DNA of 21,338 bases, taken from positions 1 through 21,338 of the forward strand of contig CABQZS010000126.1 of the NCBI GenBank assembly GCA_902468695.1, written 5' to 3'. Of the stretch, positions 13,757 to 21,301 are shown piece by piece. Position 1 is the stretch's first letter. Each line of letters begins with the position of its first letter. The stretch comes from an uncultured Collinsella sp. (lineage in GTDB: Bacteria > Actinomycetota > Coriobacteriia > Coriobacteriales > Coriobacteriaceae). Made by a program: the position numbers and the translations under genes. The notes beneath the pieces were generated by a model. The model made no database searches. It was given only the letters and a program-made list of their open reading frames with translations, and was not told the origin of the DNA.

Positions 13757-14833
13757 ATGAACGACAGTTTGTTACTAGCTGTCGAGAGGACGGAAAACTT
13801 GGTTCGACGTGGTTCGCATCCGCGACTTTCGGTGATCCTGATTGTTGAGGGTTCGCCCAGTTATACGATGCGCGCTCTCGAGAGCATCCAGAACCAAGAC
13901 CTCTACGATTTGCAAATTGTCGTCGTTTGCCGCGGCGTGGTAGCTGGTGTGCACCATTCGCTCGAAGTTGCCGCCGACAGGGACATCCATATTGATTTGA
14001 TTGATGTTGAGGACCCAGCGCCTGGCGCCTGCCTGCGTGCCGGCTTTGCGGCTTCGCGCGGCTCCCAGATCATTGCGATGAATGCCAATGAGTGGTTTGC
14101 ACCGCAGTCCCTTTCGCAGATGGTCGATAGCTCCTGCGACGCTTCGGCTGACATCGTGTTCCCCTCTGTTTCGCTCGACCGCTACGATGTTCACCGCGAT
14201 CGTCATTCCCGAGTTTTGGACGCGACATCCGTTTCTGAAGATGAGGACCGGGCGGCTTGCCTGACCCAATTGGTTTCCTGTGGTTTAATCCGACAGACCT
14301 CTGGCGTGCTGTATGATCGCGCCCTCTTTGAGGCGTGCCTTGCGCATGGCGATGCGTTTCGCACGGTGTCTTTTTTGACGCTCGCGCTTTCGCAGGCGAA
14401 GCGCGTTTCGGGATGTGGCCATGCCCGTTTTCATGCAGTGGCGCCGTCGATTACAGAGACGTTTGACCCCACAATGTTTGCCAGGCTTTCTGATGATATC
14501 GGGGCGCTCGACAGGCTTGCCGACTCGCTTGCCGTCGCGGGCGGTGGCGATCAGTTGAAGCTGGTCTGCCAGCGGTATTACTACGCCGGCCTGGTTGCCT
14601 GCATCGAAAATTTGTGTCTGAGCCCCCATGGGGTGTCTTCAATAGAGCGTTCGGCCCGTTTACATGATATGCTCGAAGCGCAGCGTACCCGTCAGATGGT
14701 TGCGGCTCTTAAAGGCAATCATCGGGGCTTAGGTCTGCTCTTTGGTTCGATAGCTAGTGCCAAGCCCATGCGGTGTGCGTTGTATACGCATCTGGCGGCC
14801 TTTTTCAATCGTTCGGGCGTCAGGACTGTCTAG
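13757..14833 (+). CDS. Glycosyltransferase family 2-like (GT-A fold) protein, probably degenerate
   Basis: The 358-residue protein has an N-terminal half resembling family 2 glycosyltransferases: RLSVILIVEGSPSYTMRALESIQNQ (about 23-47), a QIVVV strand, and GACLRAGFAASRGSQIIAMNANEWFAPQSL further on. In active members the last block reads roughly DxDDxxxP after a hydrophobic strand; here the acidic metal-binding residues are replaced by N-A-N-E. Activity is thus uncertain. The C-terminal 200 residues are unfamiliar, without membrane segments or repeats. I chose the ATG at 13757 over a TTG at 13742; the ribosome binding site is weak. It sits alone between truA and argR, with no other polysaccharide genes nearby. 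The substrate cannot be inferred. Confidence 0.7.
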   Translation: MNDSLLLAVERTENLVRRGSHPRLSVILIVEGSPSYTMRALESIQNQDLYDLQIVVVCRGVVAGVHHSLEVAADRDIHIDLIDVEDPAPGACLRAGFAASRGSQIIAMNANEWFAPQSLSQMVDSSCDASADIVFPSVSLDRYDVHRDRHSRVLDATSVSEDEDRAACLTQLVSCGLIRQTSGVLYDRALFEACLAHGDAFRTVSFLTLALSQAKRVSGCGHARFHAVAPSITETFDPTMFARLSDDIGALDRLADSLAVAGGGDQLKLVCQRYYYAGLVACIENLCLSPHGVSSIERSARLHDMLEAQRTRQMVAALKGNHRGLGLLFGSIASAKPMRCALYTHLAAFFNRSGVRTV

Positions 14834-14842
14834 TAGCGTGGT

Positions 14843-14876
14843 TTTCGAAATAAATTGCATGGAATTGTTTCGAAAT
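14843..14876. repeat. Paired TTTCGAAA palindromes upstream of argR
   Basis: Two copies of TTTCGAAAT occur at 14843-14851 and 14868-14876, each containing the self-complementary TTTCGAAA. They also pair with each other, with partial pairing of the AATT bases between. It could be an operator pair or a hairpin ending the upstream transcript; no T-run follows. Confidence 0.5.
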
Positions 14877-14918
14877 GCGTTCTTATTCACTAAAACCTTC
14901 AAATAGCGCTAAACTATT

Positions 14919-14935
14919 CAATCACTAAGTGATTG
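14919..14935. promoter_or_regulatory. Palindrome just before the argR ribosome binding site
   Basis: CAATCAC-TAA-GTGATTG is a perfect 7-bp inverted repeat, 16 bp ahead of the argR Shine-Dalgarno sequence. Half-sites resembling the ARG box (TATTCA) occur at 14884-14889 and 14915-14920, so autoregulation by ArgR is possible. The palindrome itself does not match the ARG box consensus. Confidence 0.45.
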
Positions 14936-14965
14936 TCTCCACTATCTTTTGGAGTGAGGTTTTGT

Positions 14966-15403
14966 ATGGCCAAAAAACGCAATGGGCGCCAGGATGCCAT
15001 CAGGGATATTGTTCGCAATAAGGACGTACGCACGCAGCGCGTTTTGGTAGACGAGCTTCGCGCCATGGGTTTCGATTGCACGCAGGCGACCGTTTCGCGT
15101 GATATCGCGGACATGGGACTGCGTAAGCTCCCCGAGGGCATTTATGTCCTTGCCGAGGACCTGCATCTGCAGCGCATGGTTTCCGAGTTGGTTACCGGCG
15201 TACTGCGCACCGATAATCTGGTTATGATCAAGGCGCAGCCCGGTACGGCTTCTGGTATTGCCGCAGCTGTCGATGCTGCGGAGCTGCCCGACGTGCTCGG
15301 CTCGCTTGCCGGCAACGACACGATCTTAGTCATTGCGCAGACGGCCGAGGACGGCGAACGCCTTGAGGCGCTCATCAACAAGCTGAGTAACTCTTACAAG
15401 TAG
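14966..15403 (+). CDS. argR: Arginine repressor ArgR
   Basis: ArgR is a hexameric, arginine-responsive DNA-binding protein controlling arginine synthesis and breakdown. The 145-residue protein has the N-terminal winged helix-turn-helix (RQDAIRDIVRNKDVRTQ, then TQATVSRDIADMGLRKL) and the C-terminal arginine-binding domain with KAQPGTASGIAAAVDAAEL and LAGNDTILVIA. ATG 14966 is supported by GGAGTGAGG at 14951-14959, although the frame stays open upstream. No arginine pathway genes are in the window, so its targets lie elsewhere. A terminator follows within about 50 bp. Confidence 0.95.
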   Translation: MAKKRNGRQDAIRDIVRNKDVRTQRVLVDELRAMGFDCTQATVSRDIADMGLRKLPEGIYVLAEDLHLQRMVSELVTGVLRTDNLVMIKAQPGTASGIAAAVDAAELPDVLGSLAGNDTILVIAQTAEDGERLEALINKLSNSYK

Positions 15404-15453
15404 GGGATGCGTGGCACTGCTGCTGTGCCGATTGTCGCTATAGGTAATTGCCG

Positions 15454-15482
15454 AGGGCGTTGACGAAGGTCAGCGCCCTTTT
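15454..15482 (+). terminator. Intrinsic terminator of argR
   Basis: AGGGCGTTGAC (15454-15464) pairs with GTCAGCGCCCT (15469-15479), one G-U pair, around GAAG, and ends in a short T-run (15479-15482). It faces the terminator of the convergent gene downstream. Confidence 0.85.
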
Positions 15483-15555
15483 GCCTGCTGGCACCCGTTG
15501 CCCTATCGGCCCTGCAGCCGGGGCCGTCGTGGCATCTTATGGCATCTGCCGAAAT

Positions 15556-15595
15556 AAAGAGGCGCCCGAGCAGCGTACGTGCTGCTCGGGCGCCT
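15556..15595 (-). terminator. Intrinsic terminator of the penicillin-binding protein gene
   Basis: A perfect stem of about 15 bp, arms 15560-15574 and 15581-15595, is one of the strongest hairpins in the window. Read on the minus strand it is followed by TCTTTATTTC, a fair T-rich tail. It lies 24 bp after the minus-strand stop codon. Confidence 0.88.
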
Positions 15596-15618
15596 TGGTG
15601 TCAGATGCCGCTTTGCGT

Positions 15619-17808
15619 CTACTGGCCCGTAGAGGGGTCGGGCGTGGGCGTAGGATCGGGGGTAGGCGTCGGCGTGCCACCGTCGCCACCCGTGCCGCCA
15701 TTGCCACCCGTGCCACCGTCGCCACCTGTCGTGCCGCTATCGCCGGTGGTGTTGCCGCCCGGGGTTTCAGTGGTCGTGGTTGTCGTTGTCGTTGTGGTGG
15801 TCGTGGTCTCTTCCTCTTCTTTTTCCTTGTCTTTATCCTCTTCGTCTTTCTTTTTGTTGTTTGTGCCGTAGAACTTCCAGACGTTATTGTTCTTGTACGT
15901 GGGAGCCGTTCCGGTCGGGAATTCCTCGCGCTCGGTGCCCGCAAGAACGGTGTTCATGAACTTCTTAAAGACGGGCAGGTTGGTGCTGTCGCCCAGCAGG
16001 TCCGAACCGTACTTTTGGATGGGAATCTCGCCTGCGGAATAACCGGTCCACAGGGCGCATGTCAGTTGCGGCGTGAAGCCGCAGAACCACAGGTTGGTGG
16101 TGTTGTCAGTGGTGCCCGTCTTGCCGGCATAGGGCTGGTTGACGTTCAGCGCGCCGGCGGCACCCGTGCCGCTGCCCTGCATGACGCCGGATAGAACATC
16201 GGTAACCGCGGCAGCCTCGCCTTCGGTGAGCACCTGCGTGGGATTGTCGGTGTGCTGGTACAGAACCGAGCCGGTACGCGAGTCGATCTCGGTAATGGCG
16301 ATGGGCTGACGGTAGTAGCCACCGTTGGCAAACGTTGCGTAGGCAGATGCCATCTCGAGCGGTGAGATGGACCCGGTGCCGAGCGTCATGACGGGAACGT
16401 CCTCGATATTGTCCTTGGCGGGATCGATGCCGAGCTTTTTGACGAGCGACATGATCTTGTCATTGCCGATGGCTTCGGCCACCTGAATGTAGCCGGTGTT
16501 GGATGAGTATGCCGTTGCCTGCTTAAGCGTGATGTTGCCATAGCTCTGGTTGCCGTAGTTTTGCACCTCGGTCGTGGTGCCCTTGGCCTTGAGCGGCGAG
16601 TTGCAGTTGAGGGTGACGTTGGGGTTCATGCCGTTTTGGATGGCAGTCGCCAGCGTAAAGGCCTTAAACGTGGAGCCCACGGGGCGCTTTGCCGTAGCGT
16701 GGTTCACGTGATTCTCGTCGGCGTTGTAGTCGTAGCCGCCTACCATGCACTTGATGTAGCCGGTCTTGGGGTCAACGACGACCATGCCCATGTCCAGGCC
16801 GTCGAGCGAAAGCGTGTCGAGCTGCGAGCGCACAGCCTCCTCGGCCACCTGTTGCATGGTGGGGTCGATGGTGGTCTTGACGGTCAGACCGCCCTTAAAG
16901 AGCACGTCGGTGGAGAACTCCTGCTCAAGCAACTGCTTAACGTAGGAGACAAAGTAGGGCTGAGAGTACACATCGACGCCACTGCCCGAAATCTCGGTCA
17001 CGTTAAGCGTGATGGGCTCAGCCTGTGCGGCATCGTGCTCTTCCTGCGTGATGTGGCCCAGACGCAGCATGTTGTCCAGAACCTTATTGCGGCGGGACAG
17101 CGCCAAGTCGGGATTAACCGTGGGGTCGTACTGCGAGGGCGAGTTGGGAAGGCCGATGAGCAGCGCGGCCTCGCTCAGGGTGAGGTCGGCGGCGGTTTTG
17201 GACAGATAGGTCTCGGCGGCGGCCTCGATTCCATATGCTCCATGGCCGTAGTAGATGGTGTTGAGGTACATCATGAGGATCTCGTCTTTGGAGTACATAT
17301 CCTCCATCTTGATGGCGATATAGGCCTCGCGCACCTTACGCTCGATGGTCGAGTCGAATTGTTCCTCCTGCAAGATGGTGTTGCGAACCAGCTGCTGGGT
17401 GATGGTCGATGCGCCCTCGTGGCCGCCGGTGAGGGTTGCCACCGATGCGCGTGCAATGCCCCAGAGGTCGATGCCGCCGTGCTCGTAGAAACGCTCGTCC
17501 TCAACGTCGACGGTGCCCTGTAGCACGTACGGGGACACTTGGTCCTTGGTGATGGACTTGCGGTTTTGCGTGTAGAAACTCGCAATGGTATTGCCGTTGC
17601 AGTCGACGATGTCGGTGGGCTCGCTCACCAGATACGCGTTGGCATCGGTGTAGTCGGGCAGATCGGACAGCCAGCGGTTGACGTTGCCGATCATGCCGAT
17701 GCCAAACGCTACGCCCGCGATAAGCAGAAAGCCCAAAAACGAGAGCAAGATCATGGGAAGGGCATGCGTCTTAGAGCGACCGCGCCCCTGTCGTTGGCGA
17801 GGACCCAT
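15619..17808 (-). CDS. Class A penicillin-binding protein (transglycosylase/transpeptidase)
   Basis: This 729-residue enzyme polymerises and cross-links peptidoglycan outside the membrane. A short basic N-terminus precedes one membrane helix (about 18-40). The glycosyltransferase 51 domain has EDERFYEHGG with E103 and GASTITQQLVRN (132-143). The transpeptidase domain has the SxxK motif STFK (S379-K382), SSN (435-437) and KTGT (563-566). After about residue 650 comes a low-complexity tail: a charged KKKDEEDKDKEKEEEE stretch, 13 threonines (668-680), three GGDGGT-like repeats and PTPTPDP repeats. This tail probably spans or contacts the wall. ATG 17808 follows GGAGGT by 6 bases. The gene is divergent from the U32 gene. 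It resembles PonA/PBP1a; I cannot choose the symbol. Confidence 0.95.
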   Translation of the reverse strand: MGPRQRQGRGRSKTHALPMILLSFLGFLLIAGVAFGIGMIGNVNRWLSDLPDYTDANAYLVSEPTDIVDCNGNTIASFYTQNRKSITKDQVSPYVLQGTVDVEDERFYEHGGIDLWGIARASVATLTGGHEGASTITQQLVRNTILQEEQFDSTIERKVREAYIAIKMEDMYSKDEILMMYLNTIYYGHGAYGIEAAAETYLSKTAADLTLSEAALLIGLPNSPSQYDPTVNPDLALSRRNKVLDNMLRLGHITQEEHDAAQAEPITLNVTEISGSGVDVYSQPYFVSYVKQLLEQEFSTDVLFKGGLTVKTTIDPTMQQVAEEAVRSQLDTLSLDGLDMGMVVVDPKTGYIKCMVGGYDYNADENHVNHATAKRPVGSTFKAFTLATAIQNGMNPNVTLNCNSPLKAKGTTTEVQNYGNQSYGNITLKQATAYSSNTGYIQVAEAIGNDKIMSLVKKLGIDPAKDNIEDVPVMTLGTGSISPLEMASAYATFANGGYYRQPIAITEIDSRTGSVLYQHTDNPTQVLTEGEAAAVTDVLSGVMQGSGTGAAGALNVNQPYAGKTGTTDNTTNLWFCGFTPQLTCALWTGYSAGEIPIQKYGSDLLGDSTNLPVFKKFMNTVLAGTEREEFPTGTAPTYKNNNVWKFYGTNNKKKDEEDKDKEKEEEETTTTTTTTTTTTTETPGGNTTGDSGTTGGDGGTGGNGGTGGDGGTPTPTPDPTPTPDPSTGQ
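15673..15726. repeat. Three tandem 18-bp repeats inside the penicillin-binding protein gene
   Basis: Copies start at 15673, 15691 and 15709. The first and third are identical (CGTGCCACCGTCGCCACC) and the middle differs at two or three bases. They encode the GGxGGT repeats of the protein tail. In-frame 18-bp units allow copy-number variation without frameshift. Confidence 0.85.
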
Positions 17809-17969
17809 ATATTGACCTCCAGGTATGTCGTGTCAGGCGGCAGGTGTTATGCCTGGCAGGATGGACATAAGTTATTACACGATAAACCAATCGGGGCACG
17901 CGGGGCCTCGTGTATGCTGGATGACGGCATTTTTCAGAGTGAATGCATACCTTGGTGAGGAGTTTACCG
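17809..17969. promoter_or_regulatory. Divergent region between penicillin-binding protein and U32 genes
   Basis: The 161-bp gap must carry promoters for both directions. A TATGCT at 17913-17918 could be a plus-strand -10 box, but no -35 box was convincing. The central part (17868-17890) is AT-rich. Ribosome binding sites lie at both ends: GGAGGT for the minus gene and GGTGAGGAG (17954-17962) for the plus gene. Confidence 0.35.
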
Positions 17970-19946
17970 ATGGCGATTCGGCCGATGGAACCGAGTAGAC
18001 AATGCGAAAGCGAGTTGGCGGCGGCTGGAGTGGCGCTGCCCGAACTGCTGGCGCCTGCTGGCGGGCTCGACCAGATGCTCGCGGCGATTGCGGCGGGTGC
18101 CGATGCCATCTATGCGGGGCTGGACGGATTCAACGCTCGAGTGAGCGCGCATGGCTTTAGCGATGATGAGTTCGCGCGCGGTTGTGCCGTGGCCCATGCC
18201 CATGGCGTGCGTGTGTACGTGACGCTCAACGTGTTCGTGTTCGATGATGAGTTTGCCGACGCCGTGGCGTTGGGGGCGCATGCGCGCGCGTTGGGTGCCG
18301 ATGCGTTGATTGTGGCCGATGCCGGGCTGGCCTGTGCGCTTCGTGCGGCGATTCCGGGGGTCGAGATTCACCTGTCCACTCAGGCGGGCGCTCATAGCGA
18401 GGGTGCCGTGCAGTTGGCTGCCAAGGAGTTGGGCGTTGAGCGCGTGACGACTGCGCGCGAGCTGAGCGTGGCAGAGATTGAGACGCTTTGCGCTACTGGC
18501 GTGCCCATCGAGGTGTTCTGTCACGGCGCTATTTGCATTGGATACTCGGGTGCGTGCGGGTTCTCTGCCCTTCGACGTGGCCGCTCTGCGATGCGCGGTG
18601 ATTGCACTCAACCGTGCCGTCTATCCTATGACTTGGTGGACGAGGCGGGGCAGAGTGTTGTCGCTGTCGAAGGGAATTGCCTGCTTTGTCCGCGTGACTA
18701 TCTGGGCATCGCGCATCTGCCCGAGCTTGTTGCCGCCGGCGTGGCATCGCTCAAGATCGAGGGCCGCATGAAGAATCCCGACTACGTCTTTAACGTGGTG
18801 AGGGTGTGGCGTCGGGCGCTCAATATGCTGCGCGACGGCACATGGGATGCCGATGCGGTGCCGGCGCTTGAGCGCGAGCTGGGAAGGTCGTTCAACCGCG
18901 GCTTTACCGATGCGTATCTGCGGGGTCGTTCGGGCGCCGAGCTCATGAGCTTTGAGCGCGCGATCAACCAGGGCGTGCGCGTGGGTCACTTGGTGGCGGT
19001 GGGTCACGAAGAGGTGACGGTTGAGCTTGATGCCGCCGTGGCGGCGGGCGATACGCTCGAGATCCGATTTTACCCGGGTGCCGACGCGCGTCCCGATGTG
19101 CCCAAGCGCTGGCCACAGGTGCCTTGCCCCGTGGATGCCGCTGCGGGAGAGCGCATCGTCGTGCATTGCAAACGCAAGGTGGACGCGGGCTGCGAGGTCT
19201 ATCTGATTCGCAGTGCCGGCGTGCTGGGGCAGACGGCAACGGTGTTGGAGCGCATGCGGGTCGAGGCAGATGCGGTCGCGCCTGCTGAGCAGTCCGTTGA
19301 GGTGCTGCCGTTTGAGGGCGTTCTGGCAGATGGCGACGTGCCGACGGAGTTGGCGGGACCGGCAGAGCCGGCAAAGCATGAGGCTTTTGCTCGTATGGTC
19401 TTTGCCTGGGAGCTGATGGATTTGGATCCGCGCGATGAGCGGGATCTGTCCGATGCGACGGTGGTGCTCGACGAAGTGTGCCGCGCAGGCGACGCCGAGC
19501 GGACTCGAGCGCTTATGCAACGTGCCGGGCGCGTCGTCTGCCGCAATCTGGGACAGGTGGCGATGGCCCGCGAGCTGGGCACGACGTTTGACGTGGCGGC
19601 GCCGGTGTTCTGCGCCAATCGGGCCACGCTTGCCTGGCTGCGCAGGCTTGGCGCGGGGTGGGTATACTTGCCTGCCGAGTTGCTCAGCAATGATAGGGAG
19701 CGTATTGCCGAACTGGCTGCTGAACCCGGCGTCTTGGGTCCGGTCGACGCCGACCGTCCCGAGCTTATGGTGTGCGAGCACTGCCTGCTGACCGCCGAGG
19801 GCGTCTGTGCCACCGATGCGACGGGGCAGGTCCGTTGCCGCGACTGCTTGCGTCGTCGGCAGGTGCGCTATCTGGTCGAGCGTGACGGCACGCGTCTGCC
19901 AGTTGCCATCGACGCATGCGGCAGGACGAGGATTTTCCTGTCGTAG
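17970..19946 (+). CDS. Peptidase U32 family protein (RlhA/TrhP-like RNA hydroxylation family)
   Basis: The 658-residue protein starts ELLAPAGGLDQMLAAIAAGADAIY (about 25-48), the U32 family opening. It carries the family signature at 181-199 (EVFCHGAICIGYSGACGFS) with C189 and C196, followed by C212 and C216; these four cysteines would hold the iron-sulfur cluster of RlhA/TrhP-type proteins. Some members hydroxylate RNA (23S rRNA C2501 or tRNA U34) with prephenate as co-substrate, so an RNA-modifying role is more likely than proteolysis. The C-terminal domain ends with extra cysteines (C602, C605, C613, C623, C626) resembling a zinc ribbon. I chose ATG 17970, eight bases after GGTGAGGAG, over an in-frame ATG at 17943. 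tyrS follows after 96 bp. Confidence 0.88.
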   Translation: MAIRPMEPSRQCESELAAAGVALPELLAPAGGLDQMLAAIAAGADAIYAGLDGFNARVSAHGFSDDEFARGCAVAHAHGVRVYVTLNVFVFDDEFADAVALGAHARALGADALIVADAGLACALRAAIPGVEIHLSTQAGAHSEGAVQLAAKELGVERVTTARELSVAEIETLCATGVPIEVFCHGAICIGYSGACGFSALRRGRSAMRGDCTQPCRLSYDLVDEAGQSVVAVEGNCLLCPRDYLGIAHLPELVAAGVASLKIEGRMKNPDYVFNVVRVWRRALNMLRDGTWDADAVPALERELGRSFNRGFTDAYLRGRSGAELMSFERAINQGVRVGHLVAVGHEEVTVELDAAVAAGDTLEIRFYPGADARPDVPKRWPQVPCPVDAAAGERIVVHCKRKVDAGCEVYLIRSAGVLGQTATVLERMRVEADAVAPAEQSVEVLPFEGVLADGDVPTELAGPAEPAKHEAFARMVFAWELMDLDPRDERDLSDATVVLDEVCRAGDAERTRALMQRAGRVVCRNLGQVAMARELGTTFDVAAPVFCANRATLAWLRRLGAGWVYLPAELLSNDRERIAELAAEPGVLGPVDADRPELMVCEHCLLTAEGVCATDATGQVRCRDCLRRRQVRYLVERDGTRLPVAIDACGRTRIFLS

Positions 19947-19994
19947 ATGCTGCGTCGCGTCAGTTTGTTATCATAAGAGAGTTTATGGACTTCC

Positions 19995-20021
19995 AGCACC
20001 GCCGTTTTCGGCGAGGGTGCT
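19995..20021 (+). other. Bulged hairpin between the U32 gene and tyrS
   Basis: AGCACC (19995-20000) and GGTGCT (20016-20021) form an outer stem, and GCCG/CGGC around a TTTT loop an inner one, with a GAG bulge. No T-run follows, and the tyrS Shine-Dalgarno sequence GGAGGA (20031-20036) is 9 bp downstream. It is too short for a T-box riboswitch. It may modulate tyrS translation. Confidence 0.5.
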
Positions 20022-20042
20022 ATAGCAAAAGGAGGATACCCA

Positions 20043-21254
20043 ATGCTGTCTGTTGACGAGCAAATGCGTATCATCACCTCGGGCGCCGCGCAGATCGTCC
20101 CCGAGGCCGACCTTCGCAAGAAGCTTGAGAAGGGCGAGCCCCTCAACATCAAGCTCGGTGTCGATCCCACCAGCCCCGACCTGCACCTGGGCCATGCCGT
20201 GCCCCTGCGCAAGATGCGTCAGTTCCAGGACCTGGGCCACAACGTCACCCTCATCATCGGCAACGGTACCGCGCTGATTGGCGATCCTTCGGGCAAGAAC
20301 TCCACCCGCCCGCAGCTTTCGCAGGAGCAGATCGAGGCCAACGCCGAGACCTACGTGAGCCAGGCCATGAAGATCCTGGATCCCGAGAAGACCACCATCG
20401 TGCACAACGGCGACTGGATCTTGTCGATGGATCTGGCCGGCCTGCTGCAGGTGTGCTCCAAGTTCACCGTCGCCCGTATTCTCGAGCGCGACGACTTTAC
20501 CAAGCGCTACCAGTCCCAGACGCCGATCGCCCTGCATGAGTTCCTGTATCCCGTGATGCAGGCTTACGACTCCGTGCAGATCAAGGCCGACGTGGAAATG
20601 GGCGGCACCGATCAGCTCTTCAACCTGCTCGCCGGCCGTGAGCTCATGGAGAAGATGGGCATGGAGCCCCAGATCGCGCTCACCATGCCGTTGCTCGAGG
20701 GCACCGATGGCGTCCGTAAGATGTCCAAGTCCTACGGTAACTACATCGGCCTGACCGACGCGCCCAAGGATATGTTCGGCAAGACCATGTCCATCCCCGA
20801 CGAGATGATCGGCAAGTACTACCGCCTGGCGAGCTCGCTCACCCCGGCCGAGGTCGACAAGATCGACGCTGCTCTGGCCGACGGCTCCGCCGATCCCTAT
20901 GAGCTCAAGCGCGCTCTGGGCCGCGACCTGTGCGACACCTACCACGGCGCCGGTGCCGGCGACGAGGCTCAGGCCGAGTTCGACCGCGTGTTCAAGGAGG
21001 GCCAGCTCGCCGACTTCCCCGAGAAGCATGTTGAGCTGACTGTTAACGACGAGGGCCAGATCTACCTCGCCGGCCTGCTCAAGGACCTGGGCCTTTCGGC
21101 CAGCGCCGGCCAGGCCCGTCGCGACATCGACGGCGGCGGCGTCAAGATCAACGGCAAGGCCGTGGCTTCCAAGAGCTACAACATCGACCCCAGCGCCCTC
21201 AAGCTGGGCGACACCCTCTCCGTGGGCAAGCGCAAGGGCTTTAAGTTGATTTAG
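20043..21254 (+). CDS. tyrS: Tyrosyl-tRNA synthetase, KMSKS type
   Basis: The enzyme charges tRNA-Tyr. The 403-residue protein has the class I motifs HLGH (48-51) and KMSKS (226-230), the tyrosine-site DPTSPDLHLG and GGTDQLFNLLAGR segments (187-199), and a C-terminal S4-like RNA-binding domain from about residue 340 (GQARRDIDGGGVKINGK). KMSKS rather than the KFGKT of E. coli TyrS places it in the TyrZ or Thermus-like bacterial branch. AAAAGGAGGA precedes the ATG. The gene is intact. Two hairpins follow. Confidence 0.97.
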   Translation: MLSVDEQMRIITSGAAQIVPEADLRKKLEKGEPLNIKLGVDPTSPDLHLGHAVPLRKMRQFQDLGHNVTLIIGNGTALIGDPSGKNSTRPQLSQEQIEANAETYVSQAMKILDPEKTTIVHNGDWILSMDLAGLLQVCSKFTVARILERDDFTKRYQSQTPIALHEFLYPVMQAYDSVQIKADVEMGGTDQLFNLLAGRELMEKMGMEPQIALTMPLLEGTDGVRKMSKSYGNYIGLTDAPKDMFGKTMSIPDEMIGKYYRLASSLTPAEVDKIDAALADGSADPYELKRALGRDLCDTYHGAGAGDEAQAEFDRVFKEGQLADFPEKHVELTVNDEGQIYLAGLLKDLGLSASAGQARRDIDGGGVKINGKAVASKSYNIDPSALKLGDTLSVGKRKGFKLI

Positions 21255-21256
21255 TT

Positions 21257-21301
21257 CCGCCGTTCTACCGAACGGCGGACCGGCCGACGCTGCGCGGGCC
21301 G
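21257..21301 (+). terminator. Hairpins downstream of tyrS (possible terminator)
   Basis: CCGCCGTTC (21257-21265) and GAACGGCGG (21270-21278) form a perfect 9-bp stem around TACC, just after the tyrS stop. A second pair, CGGCC (21281-21285) and GGCCG (21297-21301), follows. Neither has a T-run, so any termination would be Rho-dependent or inefficient. Confidence 0.5.

Noticed and set aside
15769..15807. The poly-threonine tract as a phase-variation (slippage) site.
   Set aside because: The threonine codons are mixed, so there is no long homopolymer or short perfect repeat that would cause frameshifts.
16561..17523. A 320-residue plus-strand frame, and another at 15448-16194, inside the penicillin-binding protein region.
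   Set aside because: Both are opposite to a full-length enzyme with all catalytic motifs; their translations are biased (His/Val/Gly- or Arg-rich) and lack recognisable domains or good ribosome binding sites.
19947..20042. A T-box riboswitch for tyrS.
   Set aside because: The gap is under 100 bp and contains no T-box consensus or specifier stem.
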